A stretch of DNA of 64,000 bases from CBDFGS01 sp965247255 (GTDB lineage: Bacteria > Chloroflexota > Dehalococcoidia > Lucifugimonadales > CAUZJF01), in contig CBDFGS010000011.1 in assembly GCA_965247255.1 (NCBI GenBank), forward strand, positions 434,001-498,000, given 5' to 3'. Every line of letters begins with the position of its first letter. The stretch's first letter is position 1. Under the pieces are notes generated by a model, which made no database searches, had not been told where the DNA came from, and saw nothing but the letters and a program-made list of their open reading frames with translations. A program made the translations under genes and the position numbers. Shown here one piece after another: positions 15,090 through 21,886 of this stretch.

Positions 15090-15313
15090 CGACGCACCTC
15101 CTCCGCTCGCCCTGGGCTTTCGGGAACGGTGTGTGGGCGGGAGGCCAGCCACTCGTCCACCTCGTCAGAGCGCCAGCCGGTCGCCCGCACGCCGATCCGC
15201 ACAGGACGGGGAAACTCGCCGCTCGAGATCATCCGGTAGATCGTCGCGCTGGACAGGCTAACGAGCCCAACTACTTCTTTCAGCTTCAGCGCCCGCTTTT
15301 CAGCAACGCTCAT
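15086..15313 (-). CDS. AlpA-family HTH regulator (excisionase-like)
   Basis: A 75-residue protein: MSVAEKRALKLKEVVGLVSL, then SSATIYRMISSGEFPRPVRI and WRSDEVDEWLASR. This is the compact AlpA/MerR-like winged helix that activates or accompanies prophage integrases. ATG 15313 overlaps the upstream stop. A longer reading frame to 15568 lies antisense or out of frame to the HTH gene and is not used. Such proteins bind att or promoter DNA; its integrase is not within the window. Confidence 0.85.
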   Translation of the reverse strand: MSVAEKRALKLKEVVGLVSLSSATIYRMISSGEFPRPVRIGVRATGWRSDEVDEWLASRPHTVPESPGRAEEVRR

Positions 15314-15534
15314 GCTTCCTCCTCCCGAACCGCCGGACGCCGGTACTCGTCGATGTCGATGCCAAGGTCCTCGCACCAGCGGTAGACTGTGGCATCGCTC
15401 ACCTCCAGTTCGACGGAAACCAGCATCAGCATGTTGCGGCGGCCCCTGAACTTGCGGAGTGCACTGAGCACGATGTCCCGTATGTCCTGGTTGCGCTGGG
15501 CCTCTAGCTTTTCCTGGGTTGGTGATTTGAACAT
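15310..15534 (-). CDS. Small HTH protein, first gene of the leftward operon
   Basis: A 74-residue protein from ATG 15534 with AAGGAAGG as ribosome site. MFKSPTQEKLEAQRNQDIRD leads into a helical segment, then VSVELEVSDATVYRWCEDL, a helix-turn-helix recognising the pattern of homeodomain-like phage regulators. It ends GIDIDEYRRPAVREEEA. It is the first gene after the divergent promoter and overlaps the AlpA-like gene, so it is probably an early regulator (Cro or antirepressor position). Function beyond DNA binding is inferred. Confidence 0.65.
   Translation of the reverse strand: MFKSPTQEKLEAQRNQDIRDIVLSALRKFRGRRNMLMLVSVELEVSDATVYRWCEDLGIDIDEYRRPAVREEEA
15341..15364 (-). repeat. 24-base gene-end repeat (GIDIDEYR), copy B
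   Basis: Identical in sequence to 14507-14530 and in the same reading frame. See that entry. Confidence 0.8.
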
Positions 15535-15582
15535 CAGTCCTTCCTTTGCCATCTGCACTACCTACCAACTGCCTTGCTGCCT

Positions 15583-15633
15583 TGCTACCTATCTGCTACC
15601 TGCATGCTACCTAACAGTAGTAGCATTTGTCAA
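15583..15633 (-). promoter_or_regulatory. Leftward early promoter with three phased operator repeats
   Basis: On the minus strand TTGACA (15633-15628), an 18-base spacer and TAGCAT (15609-15604) form a good sigma-70 promoter for the leftward operon. Overlapping and following the -10 are three copies of AGGTAGCA (on the plus strand TGCTACCT at 15583, 15594 and 15605) spaced exactly 11 bp, one helical turn. A related inverted half-site GTAGTAGCA is at 15617-15625. This layout fits cooperative binding by the adjacent S24 repressor. Motif identity is read directly; repressor binding is inferred. Confidence 0.7.
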
Positions 15634-15647
15634 GGGGTGAGTAGAAC

Positions 15648-16493
15648 ATGCTACATACAGTGTGGGAGACTGAGACGCTCTTGCTACCAAATCGATTACA
15701 TCGTGCACGTCGTGAGTCGGGGCTTACACAGGAAGAGGTCGCTGAAAGAACGGGCGTGGCCCGGAATACGGTTTCCAGATACGAGCTGGGCCGCCAGGCA
15801 CCTAGCGGGAGATCCCTATTAAGGCTGGCCGCCATCTACGGCAAGCCGATGGAGTGGTTCTACGGTGAGGAAGACGAACCACAAGGGGACAATGGCCGTG
15901 TCAATGCGCCAGAGTCTGCAACCCAGCCCACACCTGAGTCACCGAGCGGCATCCTCTCCCTGGACCAGGTTCGTCAGGAGTTCAGCGCCCGCTTCGACCG
16001 GCTTGAGACCTACATCCGCGCCCAGGCCCCAGTCCAGGCCATAGCCGAGTCCAGGACAGACTATGGCCCCAGCAACTACGAGCCGTCGGGCAGAAGCCCA
16101 GTGCGGCTGGTGGAAGTCGCTTCGGCAGCGGGCGTAGGCGCTGAGATCTACGACGAGACTCCAGTGGGGCTTCTTTGGTTCCGCAACGACTGGCTGCAAA
16201 GCCACTCCATCGACCCGGAGCAAAGCAACATCATCAGCGTCCGAGGTGAGTCTATGGAGCCTACGCTGCTAGACGGGTGCTCGATCCTCGTGGATCGCAA
16301 ACGCAGGGAGCCGCACGAGGATCGAATCTACGTGATGCGGACCGAGGAGGGCCTAGTGGTGAAGCGTCTGGGGTTGGACGAAGAGGACCGATGGGAGCTG
16401 CGGAGCGACAATCCTGACTGGCGGGCTACGCCCATGTCCCCTGAAGCCGAGGTCGTCGGCGAAGTGCGGTGGATGGCCAGGACGTTTTCGTAA
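15648..16493 (+). CDS. Prophage repressor, HTH plus S24/LexA-type autopeptidase
   Basis: A 281-residue CI/LexA-type repressor. HTH_3 spans about residues 15-65 (RARRESGLTQEEVAERTGVA). The C-terminal S24 peptidase has catalytic Ser about 202 in RGESMEPTL and Lys about 239 in GLVVKRL, and AA-GVG near 161-162 is a plausible Ala-Gly self-cleavage site. RecA-stimulated cleavage, and hence SOS induction, is expected for the family. The start ATG 15648 follows AAGGGGTGAG. Divergent to the early operon, it probably binds the phased repeats at 15583-15612. Its last codons (EVVGEVRWMARTF) recur downstream as remnants. Confidence 0.92.
   Translation: MLHTVWETETLLLPNRLHRARRESGLTQEEVAERTGVARNTVSRYELGRQAPSGRSLLRLAAIYGKPMEWFYGEEDEPQGDNGRVNAPESATQPTPESPSGILSLDQVRQEFSARFDRLETYIRAQAPVQAIAESRTDYGPSNYEPSGRSPVRLVEVASAAGVGAEIYDETPVGLLWFRNDWLQSHSIDPEQSNIISVRGESMEPTLLDGCSILVDRKRREPHEDRIYVMRTEEGLVVKRLGLDEEDRWELRSDNPDWRATPMSPEAEVVGEVRWMARTFS
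16449..16493 (+). repeat. Repressor-tail repeat, copy 1 (intact gene end)
   Basis: This is the true 3' end of the repressor gene, encoding EVVGEVRWMARTFS and a TAA stop. Degraded copies of the same stretch occur at 17082, 17459, 17861, 20304 and about 20375 on the same strand, each with a stop at the matching place. Confidence 0.85.
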
Positions 16494-17044
16494 TGCTTCG
16501 CTGGTTGCGTGATGCTTTGTTTCCCCGACCGGAAAGGCCGGAACAGGGCCGTTCCTCAGCCGGGGAAGATCAGACTCCTCAGTCGAAAGTCACCACGTTT
16601 GCTGACTTGCCCCAAAGGTCTGGCCCCATCGAGCTAGTCAGCGCCGCATGCCCCTACTGTGGAGCAGTCCAAGACCCTCCTCCACAGCGTCGCAAGAAGT
16701 GCAGAGATTGCGGAGAGGTTATTCACACGCGCACCGACCGCATTGAGCGCAAGAAGTACCTTCTGACAGCCGACGAAGCGGAACGCCGAAAGCGAGAGTG
16801 GCGAGAGACGGGCCAAGGATACGTACAACATAGTCTAGAGCGTTACCAAGAGTTGGGGCTGTCTCGCTCTAGAATCAGAACAGCCGAGGATGAACGGGTC
16901 TGCGATGAATGCGCCGCTCTCAACAATGTAGTGGTAGCGATCGCTCAGGACTTGGACCGCTTGCCTTTGCCGGCGCGATGCACGAATCCAGACGGCTGCC
17001 GTTGTATCTATATCCCTGTGATTCCGGAAGCTGCCGACGGCTGA
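16493..17044 (+). CDS. Zinc-ribbon protein with phage head-morphogenesis-like Cys motif
   Basis: A 183-residue protein from ATG 16493, which overlaps the repressor stop (TAATG). An N-terminal zinc ribbon (CPYCGAVQDPP ... KKCRDCG) is followed by a basic linker. The C-terminal RTAEDERVCDECAALNN, then ARCTNPDGCRCIYIP, resembles the DERVCPxCxxLDG...HPNCRC motif at the end of SPP1 gp7/Mu F-like head proteins, though here it stands alone. Cotranscribed with the repressor; it may be a lysogeny-expressed accessory protein. The function is not known. Confidence 0.6.
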   Translation: MLRWLRDALFPRPERPEQGRSSAGEDQTPQSKVTTFADLPQRSGPIELVSAACPYCGAVQDPPPQRRKKCRDCGEVIHTRTDRIERKKYLLTADEAERRKREWRETGQGYVQHSLERYQELGLSRSRIRTAEDERVCDECAALNNVVVAIAQDLDRLPLPARCTNPDGCRCIYIPVIPEAADG

Positions 17045-17081
17045 GGCGGCTGATGCGAGACACGTACTGATTTCAACCTGC

Positions 17082-17123
17082 GAGATCATCGGCGAAGTGC
17101 GCTGGACAGCGAGGACGTTGTGA
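17082..17123 (+). repeat. Repressor-tail repeat, copy 2
   Basis: Encodes EIIGEVRWTARTL then TGA, close to the repressor C-terminus. No open gene precedes it, so it is a remnant. The next small gene starts 16 bases later. Confidence 0.8.
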
Positions 17124-17139
17124 AGGGAGAGTGACAGAG

Positions 17140-17382
17140 ATGGGGAAGGAAACTGAGATAACGCTCAGCATACGCGAGATTAAGTTCCAGGAGGATCGAG
17201 CGGTAGTCGAGTTTCGGGTATCGCAACCAGACGGGATTTATAGAGAGCTCGTAGAAGTCGTAACCGCTGCTCCTCAAGATCGAAGAGTTGATCCAATAGT
17301 GAGCGCTGCTTATCTATCGCTGCGCGAGAGGCTGCGACATCTTGCTGAGCTTGCGGATAAGGGTTGGAAGGGTCAGTTGTGA
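17140..17382 (+). CDS. Small unknown protein (80 aa)
   Basis: From ATG 17140 (after AAGGGAGAG) the protein reads MGKETEITLSIREIKFQEDR, continues as alternating beta strands (AVVEFRVSQPDG) and ends with a helix. A GTG nine bases upstream is in frame but too close to the ribosome site. Composition is more AT-rich than the leftward operon. No family recognised. It is framed by two repressor-tail remnants, indicating a self-contained insert. Confidence 0.55.
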   Translation: MGKETEITLSIREIKFQEDRAVVEFRVSQPDGIYRELVEVVTAAPQDRRVDPIVSAAYLSLRERLRHLAELADKGWKGQL

Positions 17383-17458
17383 GGTGTCGCTCAGTGTTCT
17401 GTTCTCCCGACATTGTGCCCTCCGAATCCCCAACTGGTACCTTCTTATGAGTTTAGCA

Positions 17459-17497
17459 CGAATCGACGAGGTGCGATGGGCGGCGGGGACGTTTTAG
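17459..17497 (+). repeat. Repressor-tail repeat, copy 3
   Basis: Encodes RIDEVRWAAGTF then TAG, another degraded copy of the repressor end, 16 bases before the next gene start. Confidence 0.75.
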
Positions 17498-17512
17498 GGA
17501 GAGGGATGATAT

Positions 17513-17812
17513 ATGGCTGACGAGAGGCCTAGATGGATGGATGCTATCAGATCGGGATTCGATATAGATGGCGAGGGAAATCTCAAGATTGCGAATCAGG
17601 CGCTCGCTGCCTATCAAGCAGCTCTTGCGTATGCCATTGCAGCCATCGATCCAAGTACGTTCCTTCACCATCTTGAATATGCTCTGGAGGAGCCTGAGCG
17701 CAACATGCCGCTTCTCCTGTTAGATGAGCAAGAGCAACTTGAAAGGCTTCATGGAACGCTTCAGGTGATGGTCGCTTTGTGGAGAACGAGACTGGAGGAG
17801 TTGCCATCTTGA
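17513..17812 (+). CDS. Small helical protein, unknown (99 aa)
   Basis: ATG 17513 has AGGGAGAGGG upstream. The protein MADERPRWMDAIRSGFDIDG is followed by long helices (ANQALAAYQAALAYAIAAI, EQEQLERLHGTLQVMVALW). No membrane signal or conserved motif. It sits between repressor-tail copies 3 and 4. Likely a lysogenic accessory gene; function unknown. Confidence 0.6.
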   Translation: MADERPRWMDAIRSGFDIDGEGNLKIANQALAAYQAALAYAIAAIDPSTFLHHLEYALEEPERNMPLLLLDEQEQLERLHGTLQVMVALWRTRLEELPS

Positions 17813-17860
17813 TAATCTCCGTCACCCCTGATGTTGGTGACTACAGGATACCACGGGACC

Positions 17861-17902
17861 GAGATCATCGGCGAGGTGCGCTGGGCGGCAAGGACGTACT
17901 AG
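17861..17902 (+). repeat. Repressor-tail repeat, copy 4
   Basis: Encodes EIIGEVRWAARTY then TAG. It is nearly identical to copy 2 and stands free of any reading frame with a start. Confidence 0.8.
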
Positions 17903-17975
17903 GGGGGCTGTCGTGGGAGTAGTCTTCGGCGAACAGTAGGTAGTCTGCATCGTAGTAGAGAGAGGAGCATAGACA

Positions 17976-18338
17976 ATGACAATAGGCAAGACATATGTAG
18001 GAGTCTTACAGAAGTACGCCGTCTTCAGTGGGCGGGCGACACGGTCGGAGTTCTGGCTGTTCACTCTGATCAATTCAATAGTCTTGATTTCACTAGGCGT
18101 TCTAGGTACTGTGGTCGGCTGGATCGTCTTTGTGGAATTACTCTTCTTCCTCGCTATTCTGATTCCTTCAATAGCGGTAGCTGTTCGGCGGTTGCATGAC
18201 ACCGGCCGCAGTGGTTGGTGGTACTTCGTCACCTTTATCCCGTTGATTGGATTCATCATCCTGATCATCTTCCTTGTCGGGGGCAGCGATCAAGACAACG
18301 AATACGGTCTAGTCCCCGATAGTCAGCCGGGTGCGTAG
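17976..18338 (+). CDS. DUF805 family membrane protein
   Basis: A 120-residue inner-membrane protein. The family signature is obvious: YAVFSGRATRSEFWLFTLI at the start, RRLHDTGRSGWWYFVTFIPL in the middle, and a C-terminal G-S-D-x-D-N-x-Y-G motif. Three to four hydrophobic segments lie between. DUF805 proteins are widespread and of unknown function, sometimes phage-borne. ATG 17976 follows GAGAGGAG. It is carried in the module after repressor-tail copy 4. Confidence 0.88.
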   Translation: MTIGKTYVGVLQKYAVFSGRATRSEFWLFTLINSIVLISLGVLGTVVGWIVFVELLFFLAILIPSIAVAVRRLHDTGRSGWWYFVTFIPLIGFIILIIFLVGGSDQDNEYGLVPDSQPGA

Positions 18339-18353
18339 TAGGACGGTTCGTTC

Positions 18354-18788
18354 ATGAGAAGAAACCAGGCAGACCAGTTACCCCTCTTCGCTAAAGAATC
18401 TCAGGCGGTCACAGATACGCCGCCAGCACCTCAAGAGCCTGGAGAAGAGGCTCCGGTGGATGTGAATGAGCCTGACGAGGTTGCCAGGGAAGGGCAAGAG
18501 GCGCCTGATAAAGCGACTGATGAGCGCCAGCATAAGAGACATATCGTACAGCCCTACCGGATGATCAAGATCAAGAGGAAACGGAGGCTCACGCCGATAG
18601 AGCCGCTATCGGTGGCGAGCGAGGAAGCTGCTCTGGAGCGAGCCAAGAGTCTGTTCGAGACGGGACGCTACGCAGGAATTGACGCCTTCACCGTGACGGC
18701 CGATCCAGACATGGACGAGTATGTCGAGCCGGTGTTCCACGCCCGCCTCGGCCAGGTGCCAAGGGCCGAGTATGAGGAGTGGGCCTGA
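18354..18788 (+). CDS. Unknown phage accessory protein with acidic N-terminus
   Basis: A 144-residue protein. Residues 20-60 are low-complexity and rich in Pro, Glu and Asp; a basic patch (MIKIKRKRRLTP) follows, then a folded-looking C-terminal domain (AALERAKSLFETGRYAGIDA, FTVTADPDMDEYVEPVFHAR). No family recognised. It lies 24 bases upstream of the methyltransferase-HNH gene and may be its partner or inhibitor, which is a guess from spacing only. Confidence 0.6.
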   Translation: MRRNQADQLPLFAKESQAVTDTPPAPQEPGEEAPVDVNEPDEVAREGQEAPDKATDERQHKRHIVQPYRMIKIKRKRRLTPIEPLSVASEEAALERAKSLFETGRYAGIDAFTVTADPDMDEYVEPVFHARLGQVPRAEYEEWA

Positions 18789-18812
18789 GCAGGATGCAGG
18801 GGAGAGAGGGAC

Positions 18813-20291
18813 TTGGCTATCACTCGCAACTTCGCCGACAAGACCATCTGGACTGGCGACAACCTGGACATCCTGCGGGGGATGAACAGCGAGTCCGTTG
18901 ACCTTATATACCTCGACCCCCCGTTCAACAGCAACCGCAACTACGCCGCCCCAGTCGGCAGCCAAGCGGCAGGCGCAGCCTTCAAAGACACGTGGACGCT
19001 AGACGACCTTGACGTGGCGTGGATGGGTCTAATCGCTGACGAGCAACCCGCCATGTACCAGGTCCTACAGGCCGCTGGGCTGACGCACGGCAAGGGGATG
19101 CAGTCCTACCTGTGCATGATGGGCGTTAGGCTCCTAGAAACGAGGCGGGTGCTGGCCGAGACCGGTAGCATCTACCTGCACTGCGACCCGACAGCCAGCC
19201 ACTACCTAAAACTGCTAATGGACGCGGTGTTCGGGCCTGCCCGATTCCTCAACGAGATGTCGTGGAAACGATCAAGTGCTCACAGCGACACTAAGCAAGG
19301 GATGCGTCGAGCTGGCAGAATCCGCGACATACTACTCGTCTACACGAAGACCGATGGCTACGTCTGGAATCCCCAATACACCACCTATGAGGAAGGGTAC
19401 CTGGAAGCCGAATACCGGCACGTCTCCCCAGAAGGCCGTCGGTACAAGGAGACGGACGTAACGGCTGCCAAGCCGGGGGGTGATACTGAGTATGAGTGGC
19501 GAGTAAAGCGCCCTACCAACAGGAAGACTAGATGGTCTCCCGACCCGACGGACGAATTTCACCGCCCACAACCCGGATGGGAATACAAAGGCGTCCATCC
19601 CTATAGGGGCCGATATTGGGCGTACTCTAAGTCGAACCTCACCGCGTTCTGGCAAGACGGAAGGCTCATTCACCGCGAAACCGGCATGCCGCGCCTAATG
19701 CAATTCGCGGACGATATGCCTGGGATTCCGCTTCAGGACCTGTGGGAGGACATCCCGCCAGCGTTGGGTAACGAGGGTGTCGCCTACCCCACGCAGAAGC
19801 CCCTAGCGCTGCTTGAGCGAATCATCAAGGCGTCCTCCAACGAGGGCGACATGGTGCTCGACCCCTTCTGCGGTTGCGCCACGGCCTGCGTCGCCGCTGA
19901 GAACCTGGGCCGCCAGTGGGTAGGCATAGACCTGTCAGAGAAGGCGGTCGAGCTCGTCAAGATGCGTCTCCAGCAGTCGATGGGCAGCCTATTCCACCAC
20001 GGCTACGTCACGCACCGCACCGACATTCCGCGCAGGACGGACATCGACGCGCCGGTCCCGTACCGGCAGAGCAAGCACGTCCTGTTCGGGCAGCAGGAAG
20101 GGCTGTGCGCAGGATGCCGGGTGATGTTTCCCTTCAGGAACTTCACCGTTGACCATATCATTCCGCAGTCTCGGGGAGGAACGGACCACCTGGATAACCT
20201 GCAACTGCTCTGTGGGGCCTGCAATTCGCTCAAGGGTGACAAAGATCAGGCGTATCTCATAGTTCAACTCAAGAAGATGGCAATAGTCTGA
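18813..20291 (+). CDS. Adenine DNA methyltransferase fused to HNH endonuclease
   Basis: A 492-residue protein. Residues 1-390 form a beta-class N6-adenine methyltransferase of the type III Mod-like group: LIYLDPPFNSNRNY is catalytic motif IV and VLDPFCGCATACVAAENLGR is the SAM motif I. After a linker, residues about 420-485 are an HNH nuclease with two CxxC zinc knuckles (LCAGCR, LCGACNSLKGD) around FTVDHIIPQSRGGTDHLDNL. The start is TTG 18813 after GGAGAGAGG. Modification and cleavage in one chain could be a compact restriction-modification or phage-exclusion enzyme. Activity is inferred. Confidence 0.88.
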   Translation: MAITRNFADKTIWTGDNLDILRGMNSESVDLIYLDPPFNSNRNYAAPVGSQAAGAAFKDTWTLDDLDVAWMGLIADEQPAMYQVLQAAGLTHGKGMQSYLCMMGVRLLETRRVLAETGSIYLHCDPTASHYLKLLMDAVFGPARFLNEMSWKRSSAHSDTKQGMRRAGRIRDILLVYTKTDGYVWNPQYTTYEEGYLEAEYRHVSPEGRRYKETDVTAAKPGGDTEYEWRVKRPTNRKTRWSPDPTDEFHRPQPGWEYKGVHPYRGRYWAYSKSNLTAFWQDGRLIHRETGMPRLMQFADDMPGIPLQDLWEDIPPALGNEGVAYPTQKPLALLERIIKASSNEGDMVLDPFCGCATACVAAENLGRQWVGIDLSEKAVELVKMRLQQSMGSLFHHGYVTHRTDIPRRTDIDAPVPYRQSKHVLFGQQEGLCAGCRVMFPFRNFTVDHIIPQSRGGTDHLDNLQLLCGACNSLKGDKDQAYLIVQLKKMAIV

Positions 20292-20303
20292 GGCTTGGTA
20301 TAT

Positions 20304-20324
20304 ATATCGGCGAGGACGTTTTAG
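20304..20324 (+). repeat. Repressor-tail repeat, copy 5 (internally deleted)
   Basis: ATATCGGCGAGGACGTTTTA plus G matches the repressor-tail unit with the middle 15 or so bases lost between two GGCGAGG-like stretches. It follows the methyltransferase-HNH stop by 12 bases. Confidence 0.6.
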
Positions 20325-20374
20325 GGGAATTGGCTAGGTGCTGTATTCAGGAGCACTCAAACAGAATGTGGTAT

Positions 20375-20398
20375 GAAAGGTGGGCGGTGACGTACTAG
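20375..20398 (+). repeat. Repressor-tail repeat, copy 6 (degraded)
   Basis: GGTGGGCGGTGACGTACTAG resembles the end of copy 4 (GTGCGCTGGGCGG...GACGTACTAG) with deletions. It is the last and most decayed copy, at the prophage edge. Confidence 0.45.
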
Positions 20399-20409
20399 CT
20401 ATCAATGGG

Positions 20410-20620
20410 TATAATGTGGGGTAGAAGAGTCACAGCTCCCCATATTCAGCTATAAATATAGCCTGGATTAGACTCCCGGTAAGGAGGTCCCAGTCGCTGC
20501 CGGCGACGCGGTCCTGGCGCCGCCAGGATGCGACCACGGCTTCCGTAACACGGGGGTCGTGCCACTGAAGCTGGTACTAATCTGGGGGAAGCCTGGTTAA
20601 CTACGGGGTATTAGGGCGTT
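20410..20620 (+). ncRNA. Candidate structured RNA with its own promoter
   Basis: A perfect TATAAT at 20410-20415 has TGACGT 16 bases upstream. The following 200 bases contain no reading frame but several nested hairpins: GTCGC-TGCCG-GCGAC (20493-20507), TCCTGGC-GCC-GCCAGGA (20512-20528), ACGG-CTT-CCGT (20536-20546) enclosed by CGACC/GGTCG (20531-20559). I cannot assign it to a known RNA class. It could be a prophage-edge small RNA or an attachment/integrase-binding region. Confidence 0.35.
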
Positions 20621-20680
20621 GGCTGCAGGTTGACCGGTGGCTTTCTCAGCCGATTCCAATGCCCTCCGTTGAGCGTTAGC

Positions 20681-20998
20681 TCAGTGCTCGTGGTGCACGT
20701 GCTTGCTCTCTACCAGGATCGCCTTTACGTCGGAAGTCCCAACGTTCTCGACCCTGTGGGTCCACGGCTCATGCCACATTACGTGCCCGTCGGGTATGTC
20801 TGCCTCCATGGCATCTGCATCTGGCACGTGAATCTTGATTTTGCCGCCGCTGATAAAGTAAGCCGTTTCCGGTAGATGCGAATGCTCGTTGTCAATTTCC
20901 CCTGCCTTGAGAGTCATTTCCACAACTCGCACCTCTTCGTTTTCCATCAGCAGCTTGTAGTTGTTCGGTGACGCTACGACTGGGTCTATGTAGTCCAT
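20681..20998 (-). CDS. Cupin-domain protein
   Basis: A 105-residue single-domain cupin. VRVVEMTLKAGEIDNEHSHL is cupin motif 1 (with HSH plus a later Glu) and the second metal motif surrounds GHVMWHEPWTHRVENVGTSD. The C-terminus is His-rich (SKHVHHEH). ATG 20998 follows AAGGAAGGA. Such proteins bind a metal and are isomerases, oxygenases or stress proteins; the substrate cannot be told. This is the first clear chromosomal gene right of the prophage, reading towards it. Confidence 0.8.
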   Translation of the reverse strand: MDYIDPVVASPNNYKLLMENEEVRVVEMTLKAGEIDNEHSHLPETAYFISGGKIKIHVPDADAMEADIPDGHVMWHEPWTHRVENVGTSDVKAILVESKHVHHEH

Positions 20999-21886
20999 GA
21001 TCCTTCCTTTGTGTGATCTAGGCTTCACCAGGATGGCCGTAGGGCCAATGCGTAGTCGATAGGCTGGAACTCTCTGCCCCAATAGTATCAGCAATCCCAC
21101 GGGTCCATCTGCCAAGTCGCTCACCGAATGAATCGATTTGCTGAAAGCCGACGTCGTTACCAGAAGAACACATCTTTGTAGCTATCAACTCGTTACTCTG
21201 AGCCCCCTTGGTGTTGCTCGGCGTACATTGGGTCCAGCGGGTCGGGACGCCTGATCTGGCGAACGTCGGTCAGCCTTCCGGCCGGTCAGCTAGCGGAGGA
21301 GCGATTGCTGATGCCTGCAAAGCGGAAAGAGACTTTCGCGACTGTCGGCCCGCGCGGCTTTTCCTGCATTCCTCCGTTTCTGGACCTAGTGCAGTTGGGT
21401 TCTTCCGACTCGGCTACACTGCGAGCCACACAAGCTAAAGCACGCGTCCATATCCTTTCTGTCTTCCGGGATGGAGTCGCTACGTTCCCCCACCAGTCTC
21501 GCTGATCCTAGAATTGTCCCTATGAGGAAGTCGGCAGCGTGACACTAACGAGTGTGTCTCCTACGATGGCAATCGGCGGGAATCTCGTGGCGAAAAGTTG
21601 CTGCCATGGCCCGGCCCGGGCCCTTCAAGGGATGCGTTGATCACGCTGCTCGCTGACGAGGAGCCGAGCTCCTGTCCGGATTAAGCACTCAACTGAACCC
21701 ATGTTCCAGACCCGGAAGAGACTTTTGGTTTCCCCGGAACCGTCTCCGGTGTACGATAGAGCGCCCCGTCGGTCCGTTCGAAGTTGGCGCCTGGTCTTGC
21801 GCCCCGGCAGCGATTCGGTACGGGAGCCCAGAAGAATTAGGTACGACCCATCGGAGTGCCAGGATAATCGGAGAAAGGACTTAGAG
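20999..21886. other. 890-base region without a supported gene
   Basis: Short frames on both strands lack ribosome sites and conserved character. The last 60 bases hold the leader and GAGAAAGGAC ribosome site of the next gene. I see no hairpin terminator or repeat of note. Confidence 0.5.

Noticed and set aside
15314..15568. Upstream extension of the AlpA-like protein
   Set aside because: It overlaps the HTH gene in another frame and lacks a ribosome site; AlpA members start near MSVAEKRAL.
20493..20560. Known riboswitch or SRP/tmRNA-type RNA
   Set aside because: The hairpins do not match the conserved cores of the classes I could recall, so only an unspecific structured RNA is proposed.
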